DNA of 64,000 bases from Reyranella aquatilis (GTDB lineage: Bacteria; Pseudomonadota; Alphaproteobacteria; Reyranellales; Reyranellaceae), in NCBI RefSeq assembly GCF_020880995.1, contig NZ_JAJISD010000001.1, positions 868,001 to 932,000 of the forward strand, given 5' to 3'. A model generated the notes under the pieces. It was given only the letters and a program-made list of their open reading frames with translations, searched no databases and was not told the origin of the DNA. Of the stretch, positions 45,286 to 57,123 are shown in pieces; position 1 is the stretch's first letter; each line of letters starts with the position of its first letter. A program made the translations under genes and the position numbers.

Positions 45286-46164
45286 TTAGTTGATCAGGCC
45301 GGCATGGACCATGGCCTCGTGGACGGCCTTCTTGCTGCTCTCCGCGATCGGCACCATCGGCAGGCGCATCTCGGCGCTGCACTGGCCGATCAGCTCGGCG
45401 GCGTACTTCACCGGGCCGGGGCTGGTCTCGCAGAACATCGCCTTGTGCAGCGGCATCAGCCGGTCCTGCAGCTCGAACGCCTTGTCGAGGTCGCGCTTCT
45501 TCCACGCATCGTGCATGTCGCCGCAGAGGCGCGGCGCGACGTTGGCCGTCACCGAGATGCAGCCGTCGCCGCCCTGCGCCAGGAAGCCGAGCGCGCTCGC
45601 ATCCTCGCCGGAGAGCTGGACGAAGCCCTTCTTCGCCTTGAGGCGGGTCAGGGTCGGGCGCGCCATGTCGTAGCTGGCATCCTTGATGCCGACGATATTC
45701 CTGACCTGGGAGAGCCGGATCACGGTCTCGACCTGCATGTCGCCGCCGGTGCGGGGCGGCACGTTGTAGAGCAGGATGGGGATGTCGACGGCTTCGGCCA
45801 CCGCCTTGAAATGCTGGAACAGGCCTTCCTGGGTCGGCTTGTTGTAGTACGGCACGACCAGCATGGCGGCGTCTGCACCGGCCTTCTTGGCGTGCTGGGT
45901 CAGCTCGATGGCCTCGGCGGTCGAGTTCGAGCCGGTGCCGGCGATCACCGGCACGCCCGAGCCCTTGGCCGCGCTTATGCAGATGTCGATGACCCGCTTG
46001 TGCTCTTCCATCGAGAGGGTCGGCGATTCACCGGTGGTGCCGCACGGAACCAGCCCGTCGGTGCCTTCCTTGATCTGCCACGCCACGAACTTCTCGAATC
46101 CCTTCTCGTCCACCGATCCGTTCTTGAACGGCGTAATCAGCGCGACGAGCGATCCGGTGAACAT
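45286..46164 (-). CDS. dapA: 4-hydroxy-tetrahydrodipicolinate synthase
   Basis: DapA condenses pyruvate with aspartate semialdehyde at the entry to lysine and diaminopimelate synthesis. The ATG at 46164 is preceded by GGAGGA and gives 292 residues. The TIM barrel shows [13 protein letters not shown], the [11 protein letters not shown] phosphate-like loop with its Thr pair, [11 protein letters not shown] with the catalytic Tyr, and the Schiff-base Lys in IVGIKDAS. Length and motifs are regular. It is divergent from the lytic transglycosylase gene and first in the long minus-strand run leading to smpB. Confidence 0.95.
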   Translation of the reverse strand: MFTGSLVALITPFKNGSVDEKGFEKFVAWQIKEGTDGLVPCGTTGESPTLSMEEHKRVIDICISAAKGSGVPVIAGTGSNSTAEAIELTQHAKKAGADAAMLVVPYYNKPTQEGLFQHFKAVAEAVDIPILLYNVPPRTGGDMQVETVIRLSQVRNIVGIKDASYDMARPTLTRLKAKKGFVQLSGEDASALGFLAQGGDGCISVTANVAPRLCGDMHDAWKKRDLDKAFELQDRLMPLHKAMFCETSPGPVKYAAELIGQCSAEMRLPMVPIAESSKKAVHEAMVHAGLIN

Positions 46165-46278
46165 GGCTTTCCTCCGATTTTCCCTTGGCAATTCACCTTA
46201 TTAAGCCTCGGGGTTTGGCGCTGCAAGGTGAGCAACTTGCCATTGTGATGCCGCATCTGCCTGCCTACGATTTCGGGC

Positions 46279-48369
46279 GTGAAAAACAACAAATACCCCC
46301 TCATTTTGCTGGCGCTGCTGGCCGCGACCGGCCCGGCCCTCGCCCAGACCTCGGCGCCGACGACCGGCGTCCGTCGGCTGCCCGCCGACGGCGGCAAGGC
46401 GGTCGGGGCGCCCCCGACCGCAACGACCGTGCAGGAGAGCGGCCCCTCGCCCACCGCGACCCAGCCCGTGGGAGCACAGCCCCCCCTCACGGCCAAGCCC
46501 TTGACCGCGGCGGAAGCCGCCGCTTTCGCAGCCGCCCTGAAGGCGATCGACGAAAGTCGCTGGGCGGACGCGCGGGCTGCCGTCGCCAGTTTCCGCAACA
46601 CCCTGCTCGACCGTTACGTCGCCTGGAGCATCCTGCGGGCCGCGCCCCGCACCGAAGCGAGCTTCGCCGACACCTGGCGGTTCCTGCGCGAGCAGCCCGA
46701 CTGGCCCGAGCCCGAGATCCTGCGCCGTCAGGCCGAGGAGCGGATCGGCCCCGAAACACCCGCGACCGAGGTCGTCCGCTATTTCACGGCCTTCCCGCCG
46801 CTCACCAGCACAGGGCATATGCGCCGGCTGGAGGCAGCCAGCACGGCGGCCCCCGGCGACGTCGCGCGCTTTGCCCGCGACACCTGGCAGAACGCGACGC
46901 TGCGCGGCTCGGACGAGAACGATTTCCTCAATCGCTACGCCCAGCACCTGACCGGGCCGGACCAAGTCGCCCGCTTCGACCGGATCTTCCGGGAAGGCCG
47001 CCATCAGGTCGCCCGCGATCTCGTGCCGAAGCTGCCGCCGGACTACCAGCCGGTCGCCAATGCCCGACTTGCCATGGCCGCGAAGGCCGCGGATGCCGGC
47101 GCGCTCCTGAAAGCCCTTTCTCCGGCCCGTCTCGCCGAGCCGCAGCTGCGGCTTGAGCGCGTACAATGGATCAGGCGGACCGGCACGCTCGACGAGGCCA
47201 AGGCCGCCCTCGCCGGCCAAATTCCCAACCAGACCGACGCGTGGTGGAACGAGCGCAACGTCGTGGTGCGCGACCTGCTGGCCGCCAACCGGCCTGCCGA
47301 CGCCTATGCCGTCGCGATCAACCACGGTCTGACCAAGGGTGTGGGCTTCGCCGAAGCCGAATTCCTCGCCGGCTGGATCGCGCTGCGCCAGCTCAAGAAA
47401 CCGGCCGATGCGCTGAAGCATTTTTCCACGCTGTACGACGGCGTCTCGACCGACCTCTCGAAGAGCCGCGGCGCCTACTGGCTCGCCCGCACCTACGAAG
47501 CGGTGAAGCAGACGAAGGACGCCAACGACTGGTACGCGCGCGCTGCCGGGTTCGGCCAGACCTTCTACGGTCAACTCGCCGCGCGGAAACTCTCCGGCGC
47601 GAGTCCGAAACTGCCAGTCGATCCGGTGCCGACAGAAGCCGAGAAGCAGGCCCTGGCCGGCCGCGAACTGGCGATCATGGCGCGGTATCTCGGCCAGGCC
47701 GGCGACTACGATCGCGCCCGCCCCTTCCTGCTGCGCCTCGCGCGCGCGATCACGTCGCCGGGCGAGGTGGCGCTGCTGTCCCAGCTCGCCCTCGACCTCA
47801 AGCGGCCCGACGTCGGCCTCACAGTGGCCCGCCGCGGCGCCGAGAACGGCGTGGTTCTGTTCGATGCGGCCTTCCCGATCGTCGACCTCGGCCCGACCGG
47901 TTCGGTCGAGCGCTCGCTGGCACTCGCTCTCACCAAGCAGGAAAGCTCGTTCAACGCGGGGGCCGTGTCGACCTCGGGCGCGCTCGGCCTGATGCAGCTC
48001 CTGCCCGGCACGGCCCGCGACGTAGCGGGCCGCCTCAACGTGCCGTTCATCCAGGACAAGCTCACGCGGGATCCCACCTACAACGTCCAGCTGGGCAGCC
48101 AGTATCTCGGTGAGATGCTGCAGCGATTTGGCGGCTCCTACGAAATCGCGGCCGCCGCCTACAATGCCGGCCCCAACCGCGTGGCGCGCTGGCTCGAAGC
48201 GGGCAATGATCCGCGCACCGGCAAGATCGACATGGTCGACTGGATCGAGATGATCCCCTTCCGCGAGACGCGCAACTATGTGCAGCGCATCATGGAAGGC
48301 GTGACCGTCTATCGCGAACGCCTGAACGGACAGTTCCGCAGCGTGCCGCCGGCGACGGGACGATCCTGA
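46279..48369 (+). CDS. slt: Soluble lytic murein transglycosylase (Slt-type)
   Basis: A 696-residue periplasmic enzyme that cleaves peptidoglycan glycan strands with formation of anhydro-muropeptides. It starts at a GTG, with a signal peptide ending near LAQTS (about residue 23) and a Pro/Thr-rich stretch. An alpha-superhelical region of repeats (about 75-520) forms the ring domain. The C-terminal GH23 domain has catalytic Glu555 in KQESSFNAGAVS, GALGLMQLLPGTA and AYNAGPNRVARW. It is divergent from dapA, whose product feeds the same polymer. Confidence 0.93.
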   Translation: MKNNKYPLILLALLAATGPALAQTSAPTTGVRRLPADGGKAVGAPPTATTVQESGPSPTATQPVGAQPPLTAKPLTAAEAAAFAAALKAIDESRWADARAAVASFRNTLLDRYVAWSILRAAPRTEASFADTWRFLREQPDWPEPEILRRQAEERIGPETPATEVVRYFTAFPPLTSTGHMRRLEAASTAAPGDVARFARDTWQNATLRGSDENDFLNRYAQHLTGPDQVARFDRIFREGRHQVARDLVPKLPPDYQPVANARLAMAAKAADAGALLKALSPARLAEPQLRLERVQWIRRTGTLDEAKAALAGQIPNQTDAWWNERNVVVRDLLAANRPADAYAVAINHGLTKGVGFAEAEFLAGWIALRQLKKPADALKHFSTLYDGVSTDLSKSRGAYWLARTYEAVKQTKDANDWYARAAGFGQTFYGQLAARKLSGASPKLPVDPVPTEAEKQALAGRELAIMARYLGQAGDYDRARPFLLRLARAITSPGEVALLSQLALDLKRPDVGLTVARRGAENGVVLFDAAFPIVDLGPTGSVERSLALALTKQESSFNAGAVSTSGALGLMQLLPGTARDVAGRLNVPFIQDKLTRDPTYNVQLGSQYLGEMLQRFGGSYEIAAAAYNAGPNRVARWLEAGNDPRTGKIDMVDWIEMIPFRETRNYVQRIMEGVTVYRERLNGQFRSVPPATGRS

Positions 48370-48472
48370 GCAAAGCGACGGCTCGACAGGAAACGTCGGA
48401 CGGGCCTCGACGTTGATTTGCCTCAAGGGCCATCGTTCCAATCGCCAGCATCGTGGCAACAGGAGATGCACC

Positions 48473-48919
48473 ATGACCGAAGCCCTGATAGTCGCCTGTC
48501 CCGCCTGCAGCACACTGAACCGCTTTCCCCGTGCAAAGCTGGCCACGAGAGATTCGGGAAAATGCGGCCAGTGCGGCGCCCTGCTGTTCGACGGCCATCC
48601 GGTCAGCCTCGGGTCTGGAAACTTCGAAGCCCACGCGGGCAAGGCGGATCTGCCGCTGCTGGTGGACTTCTGGGCACCGTGGTGTGGCCCCTGCAAGGCC
48701 ATGGCGCCGCAGTTCGAGCGCGCGGCGGCCCGCCTCGAACCTCAGGTTCGCCTGGCCAAGGTCAACACCGACGACCAGCAGGATCTCGCCCGCCGGTTTG
48801 GCATCCAGGGTATTCCGACGATGATCCTGTTCCGCCAAGGAAAGGAAGTCGCACGCCAGTCGGGCGCGATGGACGCCGGTACGATCGAACGCTGGACGCG
48901 CGACGCGCTCGCCCGCTGA
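48473..48919 (+). CDS. trxC: Thioredoxin 2 (zinc-ribbon thioredoxin)
   Basis: A 148-residue cytosolic thioredoxin starting at the ATG 48473, preceded by AGGAG. An N-terminal zinc ribbon has Cys9, Cys12, Cys31 and Cys34. The thioredoxin fold follows with the redox pair Cys71 and Cys74 in WAPWCGPC and the cis-Pro in GIQGIPTMILF. TrxC-type thioredoxins respond to oxidative stress and have a lower-potential active site. It lies 104 bases after slt, perhaps under its own promoter. Confidence 0.95.
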   Translation: MTEALIVACPACSTLNRFPRAKLATRDSGKCGQCGALLFDGHPVSLGSGNFEAHAGKADLPLLVDFWAPWCGPCKAMAPQFERAAARLEPQVRLAKVNTDDQQDLARRFGIQGIPTMILFRQGKEVARQSGAMDAGTIERWTRDALAR

Positions 48920-48952
48920 CTGCAAAGCTGCGGCCGTGAAAGACGCTGGCAG

Positions 48953-49918
48953 CTATTCCGAGATCCGCTGAACCGTAGCGGTCGGCAGCGCGCCTCTGTT
49001 CACGGCGTCGATCGCCTCCTCGAGATGCTGCAGCGTCGAGTAACCGACCAGCATCGTCGACACGTTGAGGTGCGAGATCACGAAGCGTTCGGCCAGTTCT
49101 GTGAGGCTGCTCGCCGCGCCGTCCTTCAGCAGCGGCTCCAGCTGTCGGGCGCGCGCGACATCTCCCGCGAAATCCGGCGCCGAGCCGATCGGCGGCACCT
49201 GCTGCTGCGCGAGGGGATGACGGTCGGTGGTGCCGGCGAGCGCGCCGCCGGCGAGCGCGCGGATGACGATGGTGCCCATGTCGGCGGCCTTGGCGCGATC
49301 CAGTAGCCGGCCGTAGTCGAGGCCGGGCGCGCCCTTGGGCATCGGGCCACCGGCGCTGGGGTTCAGCGCGTTGTAGACGACCTGCACCGTATCGAAGAGC
49401 CTCGAATCGACGGCCTTCAGCAGCGCCGCCGGCTCGCCGACGCCGCTGAAGCCGATGAAGCGCGTCTTGCCCTGCCGGCGAAGCTTCTCCAGCGCGGGCA
49501 CGACTTCGTTCAACGCGATCTCGACGTCGAGCGTGTCGCCGCCGTCAACCGCCGCCAGCGGATTATGGAGCTGCAGCAGGTCGACATGGTCGCGCCCCAG
49601 GCGCCTCAGGCTTTCCTCGGTAGAGCGGACGACCAGCCCCTCGACGTCGGCACGATCCGCGGCAGTCAGGCGGAATTTGGTGCCGAGGACGACATCGGCC
49701 TTCAGAGCCTTGAGCACGCGGCCGAGATTCCTCTCGGATTCGCCGTCGCCGTACTTCGCTGCCGTATCGAAATAGTTGACGCCAGCCTCGATCGCCCGCG
49801 CCACGGCGCGCTCCTGGTCGTGCGCCGCGCCCTTGGTGAACAGGCCGCCCACCGCACCTGCACCGTAACCCAGGATCGAAACCTCGAGGCCCGTCCTGCC
49901 AAGCCTGCGCTTCTGCAT
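48953..49918 (-). CDS. Aldo/keto reductase
   Basis: A 321-residue NADPH-dependent reductase of the AKR family, from the ATG at 49918 behind a GGGGAG site. The tetrad is visible: Asp and Tyr in YFDTAAKYGDGESE, Lys in VVLGTKF and His in LLQLHNP. The C-terminal FVISHLNVSTMLVGYSTLQHLEEAI is the cofactor-binding end. It resembles the L-fucose/galactose dehydrogenase-like AKR group but the substrate is unknown. A small monooxygenase-like gene lies 16 bases upstream on the same strand. Confidence 0.88.
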   Translation of the reverse strand: MQKRRLGRTGLEVSILGYGAGAVGGLFTKGAAHDQERAVARAIEAGVNYFDTAAKYGDGESERNLGRVLKALKADVVLGTKFRLTAADRADVEGLVVRSTEESLRRLGRDHVDLLQLHNPLAAVDGGDTLDVEIALNEVVPALEKLRRQGKTRFIGFSGVGEPAALLKAVDSRLFDTVQVVYNALNPSAGGPMPKGAPGLDYGRLLDRAKAADMGTIVIRALAGGALAGTTDRHPLAQQQVPPIGSAPDFAGDVARARQLEPLLKDGAASSLTELAERFVISHLNVSTMLVGYSTLQHLEEAIDAVNRGALPTATVQRISE

Positions 49919-49934
49919 CCTCTGCTCCCCTGTC

Positions 49935-50246
49935 TCAGCCGTCGACGCGGACCTGGCCCGACTCGTTGTCGACCACGACGTGATTGTCATAGTAGGTGAC
50001 GGTGGGCTTGGCGCCGAACGCCTTCTCCATGCGGGCCTCCCACTCGGCGGTGTACCAGGCACGCGCCGCCGCCTCCGATTCCCACAGGTAGACTCCGCCG
50101 CCGCCCGCCTCGCCGTTGAGGTAGTACTTGCGCAGCAGTCCCTTGGCGCCGAGCGCGGTGTAGGTGGGCGCGGACTTCTGCGCGGCTTCTACGGCTGCTT
50201 CCCGCGGCCGCTTGGACATGGGGATTTGAACAATGGCGATGAACAT
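49935..50246 (-). CDS. Small YdhR/ABM-like dimeric alpha-beta barrel protein
   Basis: A 103-residue protein with the ferredoxin-like pattern of YdhR and antibiotic-biosynthesis monooxygenase-type proteins: strand MFIAIVQIPM, helix REAAVEAAQKSAPTYTAL, strands KGLLRKYYLNGE and GGGVYLWESEAAARAWY, then a C-terminal strand TVTYYDNHVVVDN. The family includes monooxygenases and proteins with no proven activity. It is co-directional with the aldo/keto reductase and divergent from the haloacid dehalogenase gene. Confidence 0.78.
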   Translation of the reverse strand: MFIAIVQIPMSKRPREAAVEAAQKSAPTYTALGAKGLLRKYYLNGEAGGGGVYLWESEAAARAWYTAEWEARMEKAFGAKPTVTYYDNHVVVDNESGQVRVDG

Positions 50247-50285
50247 GCCGTTAGCCTACGGTCTACACCCCTCTGGAGCAATTGA

Positions 50286-50971
50286 ATGGCCACCGTCCTG
50301 CCTAGCATCGAGATATGCGTCTTCGACGCCTACGGCACGCTGTTCGACTTCAACTCGGCGGTGGCGAGGCATCGCAGGGCGATCGGCCCTTCCGCCGCCA
50401 AACTGTCGGAGATGTGGCGGCAAAAGCAGATCCAGTACACGTGGCTGCGCAACGCGATGGGCGAATACGCGCCGTTCTGGCAGGTCACCGGCGAGGCGCT
50501 CGATCATTGCCTGGCCGCACACCGCATCCCCGATCCCGACGTGCGCGAGCGGCTGATGGGCGCCTATCTGGCGCTGGACCCGTTCCCCGAGGTCCCGGGC
50601 ATGCTCGCATGCCTCGCACGCGGCGGCATGCGGAGCGCGATCCTTTCCAACGGCGATCGCGGCATGCTCGACCCGATGGTTGCCCGGTCGACGCTCGCCG
50701 ATCGTTTCGAGGCGGTGCTGAGCGTCGATGAAGTCCGGATGTTCAAGCCCGATCCCCGCGTCTATCGACTCGTCGAGACACGCTGCGGCGTGACTCCCGA
50801 CAAAGTGTGCTTCCTGTCCTCGAACTGCTGGGACGCCCACGGTGCCGCCCGCTTCGGCTTCCGGACCGTCTGGGTGAACCGGACCGGCGCGCCCGACGAC
50901 AGGCTGCCCGGTGTCCTTGCCGCCCAGATTCGTGACCTTTCCGACCTCCCCGACCTGATTGGTGTTCCCCG

Positions 50972-50975
<4 letters not shown>
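50286..50975 (+). CDS. Type II haloacid dehalogenase
   Basis: A 229-residue HAD hydrolase of the (S)-2-haloacid dehalogenase class. Asp14 in VFDAYGTLFD is the nucleophile. ILSNGD supplies the second motif, the Lys in MFKPDPRVY the third, and FLSSNCWDAHGAARFG the acid loop and Asn/Asp pair of the L-DEX type. It would turn 2-haloalkanoic acids into 2-hydroxy acids with inversion; a natural phosphatase role is less likely given the DAYGTLFD and SSNCWDA patterns. Its stop overlaps the dehydratase start (ATGA). Confidence 0.9.
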
Positions 50976-51954
<979 letters not shown>

Positions 51955-51958
<4 letters not shown>

Positions 51959-52998
51959 TCTCCGGCAGCCGGAACCGGCGCGACTGGCGGGTCATCCTCT
52001 GGCTGAGCCTGGCGAGCGCGCTGATCAGCGCCTATTTCGGCTATGCGGTTGGCGAAGGCAACGTGCCGGGGTGGCGGTCGGCGCTCTCGGGCGTCTTCAA
52101 TTCCCTGGTCATCGCGACGCCCATTCTGCTGTTCGAGGTGAAGGGCCAGAGGCTCGGGTTCGTGCGGCGGCTGCGGCGACTGCCGCTGCTTTGGTACTTC
52201 CTGTTTCGGGTCGCCTTCTACTCCGTGATCATCGTCGGCGGACTGATCGCCTCGCGGGCTACAATCGGCAAGAACGGCTTCAGCTTCGACGCCACGTTCC
52301 GGGATTCGCTTGTCTTCGCCATATCGATGGCGGCAGTCGCCAACATCGCCTTCCAGATCGGGCTGCTGCTGGGCTTCAGGACCCTCTCGAACCTGGTGAC
52401 AGGCCGCTATGCCAAGCCGAAGGCCGAGCAGCGGGTCTTCCTGCTGATCGATATGAAGAATTCGACGGGACTTGCCGAGAGGCTGGGCCCGATCCGGTTC
52501 CACGAGTTGCTCAACGACTTCTTCCGCGACGTTGCGGACGCGGCACTCGAATGTGGCGCGGAGATCCACAAGTATGTGGGCGACGAAGCAATCCTGACCT
52601 GGTCGAGGGACAAGGCCGTGTCCGACGGCTCCTGCCTCGCCTGCCCGTTTGTCGCCCGGCGACATATAGCCGACAACGCCGAAGATTACCGCCGCCGCTT
52701 CGGCGCGCTTCCCGAGTTTCGCGCCGCCCTCCATTCCGGCGAGATCGTCGCCGGCGAGATCGGGGATGTGCGCCGCGAGATCGCCTATGTCGGCGACACG
52801 CTGAACGTCGCCGCGCGTCTGCTCGAGGCATCCAAGACCCTGCAGCGGGACGTCCTGATTTCGGCTGAACTCCTGACGAGTGTGCGGCTCCCTGCACAAC
52901 TGATCGCTGAACCTCTGCCTACCCTGTCCATCCGCGGCCGGGCCGCGCCACTGGCGATCGCCGCGCTAACGCTGCGCGTCGGCCAGGATCAGGTCTGA
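51955..52998 (+). CDS. Class III adenylate/guanylate cyclase with four-helix membrane domain
   Basis: A 347-residue cyclase from the ATG at 51955, which overlaps the dehydratase stop. Four predicted membrane helices (about 12-31, 46-63, 78-98, 118-140) precede the catalytic domain. Metal-binding Asp166 (FLLIDMKNSTG) and Asp210 (HKYVGDEAILTW) are present, as are the transition-state Asn and Arg in GDTLNVAARL. The cyclic nucleotide made is probably cAMP, judging from Lys in HKYVGD and the Asp-Thr pair. A CxxC (CLAC) sits between the two halves of the domain. The 3' end overlaps the convergent GMC gene by 33 bases. Confidence 0.88.
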
Positions 52999-54564
52999 CA
53001 CCTTCTCGCCGATCATCATGCAGGCGGCGTTCGTGTTGCCGGAGATGAGAGTCGGCATCACCGAGGCGTCGGCCACGCGCAGTCCTCGGATTCCGTGCAC
53101 CCGCAACTGCGGATCGACCACCGACTCGGCGTCATGCCCCATGCGGCACGTACCCACCGGATGGTAGGCCGACTGGCCCTCGCGCCGCGCGTAGTCGAGG
53201 AAATCCTCGTCCGACCAGACCTCGACGCCCGGCAGCATCTCGTCGGTGATGATGCGGCCCAGTGCCGAGCTGCGTGCGAGCAGCCGTTCGAACTTTCCGG
53301 CGGCAATGACCGCCCGCCGATCGGTTTCGGTCGACAGGTAGTTGGCCACGATCGCGGGAGCCGTCGCGGCGTCGCGCGAGGTGATCCGGATGTGGCCGCG
53401 GCTCTCGGGTCGCGACTGGTTCGCCAGGATGGTGAATCCCGAGAACGGATGAGGTCCCTGATCCATCCGGTCGACCGACCAGGGGAAGAAATGAATCTGC
53501 GTATCGGGCTCCGACGACTGCGGCAGGAGCTTGACGAAGGCTCCCGCGAAAGCCGGTGACGCGGTGAGTGGACCCACCCGCGCCAGCGCATAGAGCAGCG
53601 CGGCGCTGACCCGCCGGGGAAACGTGCTGAAATCGTCGTTCAGCGTCAGCCGCCACCAGGTCTTGTAGGTCGAGCGGACGCAGAAATGATCCTGCAGGTT
53701 TTCGCCCACGCCCGGCAGGTCGCGCACGACCGGAATGCCCAGCGCGGAAAGATGGGCCCCGGATCCTATTCCCGAGAGCTGCAGGATCTGAGGCGAGCCG
53801 ACGGTGCCGGCGCTCAGGATCACTTCGCGCCGCGCCCGGGCGATCCGGCTCCTGCCGCGGTGACTAAAGGCGATTCCGACCGCCCGCCCGTCCTCGATGA
53901 CCACGCGCTCGACCAGCGCCCCCGTCAGTACCTTGCAGTTGGAGCGGCGGCGGGCGGGCGCGATATAGGCCCGGCCCGTCGAACTGCGCCGGCCATCGCT
54001 GGCAGTCGCGTGATAGTAGCCGGCGCCGATCTGTTCGGGGCCGTTGAAGTCGTCGTTGGACTCCAGGCCGACCTCGGTGCAGGCCGCCAGGAAGGTGTCG
54101 CCGAGTTCGTTGGCGTAGTCCCTTTGGGTGATCCTGACCGGCCCCTCGCCGCCGTGAAGAGCGGTTTCGCCGTCGATGTATCCTTCGAGGCGCCGGAAGT
54201 ACGGCAGGCAATCCTCGAACGACCAACCTTCGTTGCCCATCTGGCGCCACTGGTCGTAGTCGGAGGCAAGACCGCGGATGTACACCATGCCGTTGATGGC
54301 ACTGGAGCCGCCGATCACCTTGCCGCGCGGCCAGTAAATGCGGCGGCCGCCCAGTTCGGGCTCGGCCTCGGTCCTGAACTTCCAGTTCACGGCGGGATCG
54401 AGGAAGGTCTTGGCAAAACCGGCCGGAATCGACAGCCAGCGGCTCCTGGCTTCGGGGCCGGCCTCCAGGAGCAGCACGGAATAGCGCCCGCCCGCAGTCA
54501 GCCGGTCAACGATCGGGCCGCCGGAGGATCCCGCCCCTACGACGACGAAATCGAACTCATCCAT
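52966..54564 (-). CDS. GMC-family oxidoreductase (choline/alcohol dehydrogenase-like)
   Basis: A 532-residue flavoenzyme. The N-terminal FDFVVVGAGSSGGPIVDRL binds ADP of FAD, WPRGKVIGGSSAINGMVYIRG is GMC signature 1, SAGTVGSPQILQLSGIG is signature 2, and the C-terminal YHPVGTCRMG, with GNTNAACMMIGEK, carries the catalytic His and Asn. It resembles choline dehydrogenase but equally the polyethylene glycol and alkanol dehydrogenases. It overlaps livM by 8 bases and closes the Liv-sulfatase run, so oxidation of an alcohol released by the sulfatase is a reasonable inference. Confidence 0.92.
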   Translation of the reverse strand: MDEFDFVVVGAGSSGGPIVDRLTAGGRYSVLLLEAGPEARSRWLSIPAGFAKTFLDPAVNWKFRTEAEPELGGRRIYWPRGKVIGGSSAINGMVYIRGLASDYDQWRQMGNEGWSFEDCLPYFRRLEGYIDGETALHGGEGPVRITQRDYANELGDTFLAACTEVGLESNDDFNGPEQIGAGYYHATASDGRRSSTGRAYIAPARRRSNCKVLTGALVERVVIEDGRAVGIAFSHRGRSRIARARREVILSAGTVGSPQILQLSGIGSGAHLSALGIPVVRDLPGVGENLQDHFCVRSTYKTWWRLTLNDDFSTFPRRVSAALLYALARVGPLTASPAFAGAFVKLLPQSSEPDTQIHFFPWSVDRMDQGPHPFSGFTILANQSRPESRGHIRITSRDAATAPAIVANYLSTETDRRAVIAAGKFERLLARSSALGRIITDEMLPGVEVWSDEDFLDYARREGQSAYHPVGTCRMGHDAESVVDPQLRVHGIRGLRVADASVMPTLISGNTNAACMMIGEKVSDLILADAQR

Positions 54565-55528
54565 CCCTGTGCTTGCTAGGCGACTTCAGCCACGCGAGCA
54601 AGCTGCCGAGGATGCCCTTGGGGAGGAAGATGATGAACAGGACCAGCAGGACGCCGTAGACCAGATTGTCCCAGCCGACCGCCTTGGTGCCGAATCCGAT
54701 ACGCAGGACCTCAGCCAGCAGGATGGTGATGATGGCGCCGACGGTCGGTCCCAGCGCCACGTAGATGCCACCCACCACGGCGGCGAACACCATCTGCAGA
54801 GAGACTGCGATTCCACTCACCGTGTCGGGCGAGATGAACATCTGGTACTGGCCGTAGAGGGCCCCCGCCATGGCCGTCATGACCGCGCTGAGGACGGTGA
54901 TGCGCAGCTTCTCGGCCGTCACATTGACGCCCGCGGCGGCGGCGGCGTCTTCGTCCTCCGAGATCGCCTCCATGGCGTAGCGGCTCATGCTGCGGTCGAT
55001 CCAGTACCAGATCGCCAGCCCGCCGGCCCAGATCCCGAGGGCGATGAGGTACCACACGACCTTGTCGTCGAACTGGAGCGCCACGATGTGGCTGCCCTTG
55101 GTGCGCTCCGGCGTGTAACCCAGAGATCCACCGGTGTAGTCGCGGGTGGCAATGATGATCTGCAGGACGATGCCCGAGAGGGCGAGCGTCACCAGCGCGA
55201 AATAGTGACCGGTGATGCGAAAGCGGAAGCACGGATAGGCCACGATCAGCGCCAGCACGCCCGCGCACAGCATGGCGGCGGGAATGCCGATCCACGGCGA
55301 TACGCCGAGATGGTTCCACAGCAGGGCGGTCACGTAGGCCCCGACGCCCATGAAGCCGCCATGGCCGAGCGACACCAGGCCGAACCGCCCCATCATCGAC
55401 CACGAGGTGTAGGCGAACGACCAGATCAGGATCAGCACCAGGATGTGCAGATGGTAGGGATCGCGATAGACGAAGGGCAGCGCGACCAGCGCCGCCAGGC
55501 CGACGCCCCAGGCGAGCTGCTTGTTCAT
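54557..55528 (-). CDS. livM: Branched-chain-type ABC transporter permease LivM
   Basis: A 323-residue permease with eight to ten helices, starting at the ATG 55528 that overlaps the livH stop. GRFGLVSLGHGGFMGVGAYVTALL is the LivM family opening, and SEDEDAAAAAGVNVTAEKLRI near residue 195 is the ATPase-docking loop. It forms the channel with LivH. The longer reading frame upstream has no homology. Confidence 0.92.
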   Translation of the reverse strand: MNKQLAWGVGLAALVALPFVYRDPYHLHILVLILIWSFAYTSWSMMGRFGLVSLGHGGFMGVGAYVTALLWNHLGVSPWIGIPAAMLCAGVLALIVAYPCFRFRITGHYFALVTLALSGIVLQIIIATRDYTGGSLGYTPERTKGSHIVALQFDDKVVWYLIALGIWAGGLAIWYWIDRSMSRYAMEAISEDEDAAAAAGVNVTAEKLRITVLSAVMTAMAGALYGQYQMFISPDTVSGIAVSLQMVFAAVVGGIYVALGPTVGAIITILLAEVLRIGFGTKAVGWDNLVYGVLLVLFIIFLPKGILGSLLAWLKSPSKHRDG

Positions 55529-56397
55529 GAGCGCTTCGCCAGCAGGCCGGCCGGCCGGATGAACATCATGACGATGAAGAAGGCGAAGGCGAGCACGTAG
55601 CCCCATTCGAGGTCGGAGAAGAGACCGCCGAGCGAGATGATCTCGGCGAACAGGAAGGCCGCCACGAAGCCGCCGACGAAGTTCCCCAATCCGCCCAGCA
55701 CGCAGATCAGGAAGGTGATCGGCCCAAACGACAGGCCGACGAACGGATGCACGTCGTACTGCAGCACCAGCAGGCAGGCCGCGAGACCCGCCAGGCCGCC
55801 GCCCAGCGCCGAGGTGACGAGGTAGATCTTCTTCGTGTCAACGCCCATCAGCGCCATGATCTGGCGATCCTGTGCGATCGCCCGGATGGCCGTGCCGGTG
55901 TAGGTGCGCGTCATGAAGAGATAGACCGCGACCATGCCGATCAGGGCGGCGACGAAGGCCAGCAGGCGGGCGTAGCTAAAATGCATCTCGCCCAGCGCCA
56001 GCACCGGCAGGCGGATGCCGAGATTGCGGAAGTCGATGCCGAACGCCACGGTCGCGAAGCTCTGCAGCACGAACAGGACGCCGCCCGTGGCGAGCAGCTG
56101 GTTGATCGGTGGCGCCCCCAGCAGCGGTTCGATCACCAGGAAGTGCAGGGCCGCCCCCAGCGCTGCGACCAGCAGGATGCAGATCGGCGCGGCGACCCAG
56201 TACGGCAGGCCATAGACGGAGAACAGGTAGTACATGCCGTACATGCCGATCATCACCAGCTCGGCGTAGCAGATCCATGTGACGTCGATGACGCCGAAGA
56301 TCAGGTTGAGGCCGAGCGCCAGCAGCGCCAGCACGCCACCCAGAAGGATGCCGTTGACCAGCGCCTCGAGCAGGTAGATGTCGAAAATCTCCATCAT
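55525..56397 (-). CDS. livH: Branched-chain-type ABC transporter permease LivH
   Basis: A 290-residue permease with about eight helices. Two ATGs stand in tandem (56397 and 56394), with AGGTGAAG upstream. GILLGGVLALLALGLNLIFGVIDVTW is the typical LivH start; RAIAQDRQIMALMGVDTKKIYLVTSALGG holds the docking loop. It starts 8 bases after livF. The HAA5 family to which LivH belongs also carries urea, amides and aromatic acids, so the name does not prove amino acid transport. Confidence 0.92.
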   Translation of the reverse strand: MMEIFDIYLLEALVNGILLGGVLALLALGLNLIFGVIDVTWICYAELVMIGMYGMYYLFSVYGLPYWVAAPICILLVAALGAALHFLVIEPLLGAPPINQLLATGGVLFVLQSFATVAFGIDFRNLGIRLPVLALGEMHFSYARLLAFVAALIGMVAVYLFMTRTYTGTAIRAIAQDRQIMALMGVDTKKIYLVTSALGGGLAGLAACLLVLQYDVHPFVGLSFGPITFLICVLGGLGNFVGGFVAAFLFAEIISLGGLFSDLEWGYVLAFAFFIVMMFIRPAGLLAKRS

Positions 56398-56405
56398 CGC
56401 TTCAC

Positions 56406-57110
<705 letters not shown>

Positions 57111-57123
57111 GTCGCCGCCCCCG

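Noticed and set aside
46201..48702. 833-codon open frame on the minus strand opposite the lytic transglycosylase
   Set aside because: It is antisense to a gene with a complete GH23 domain, is rich in Arg/Gly/Asp and has no recognisable motif; long shadow frames are expected at this GC content.
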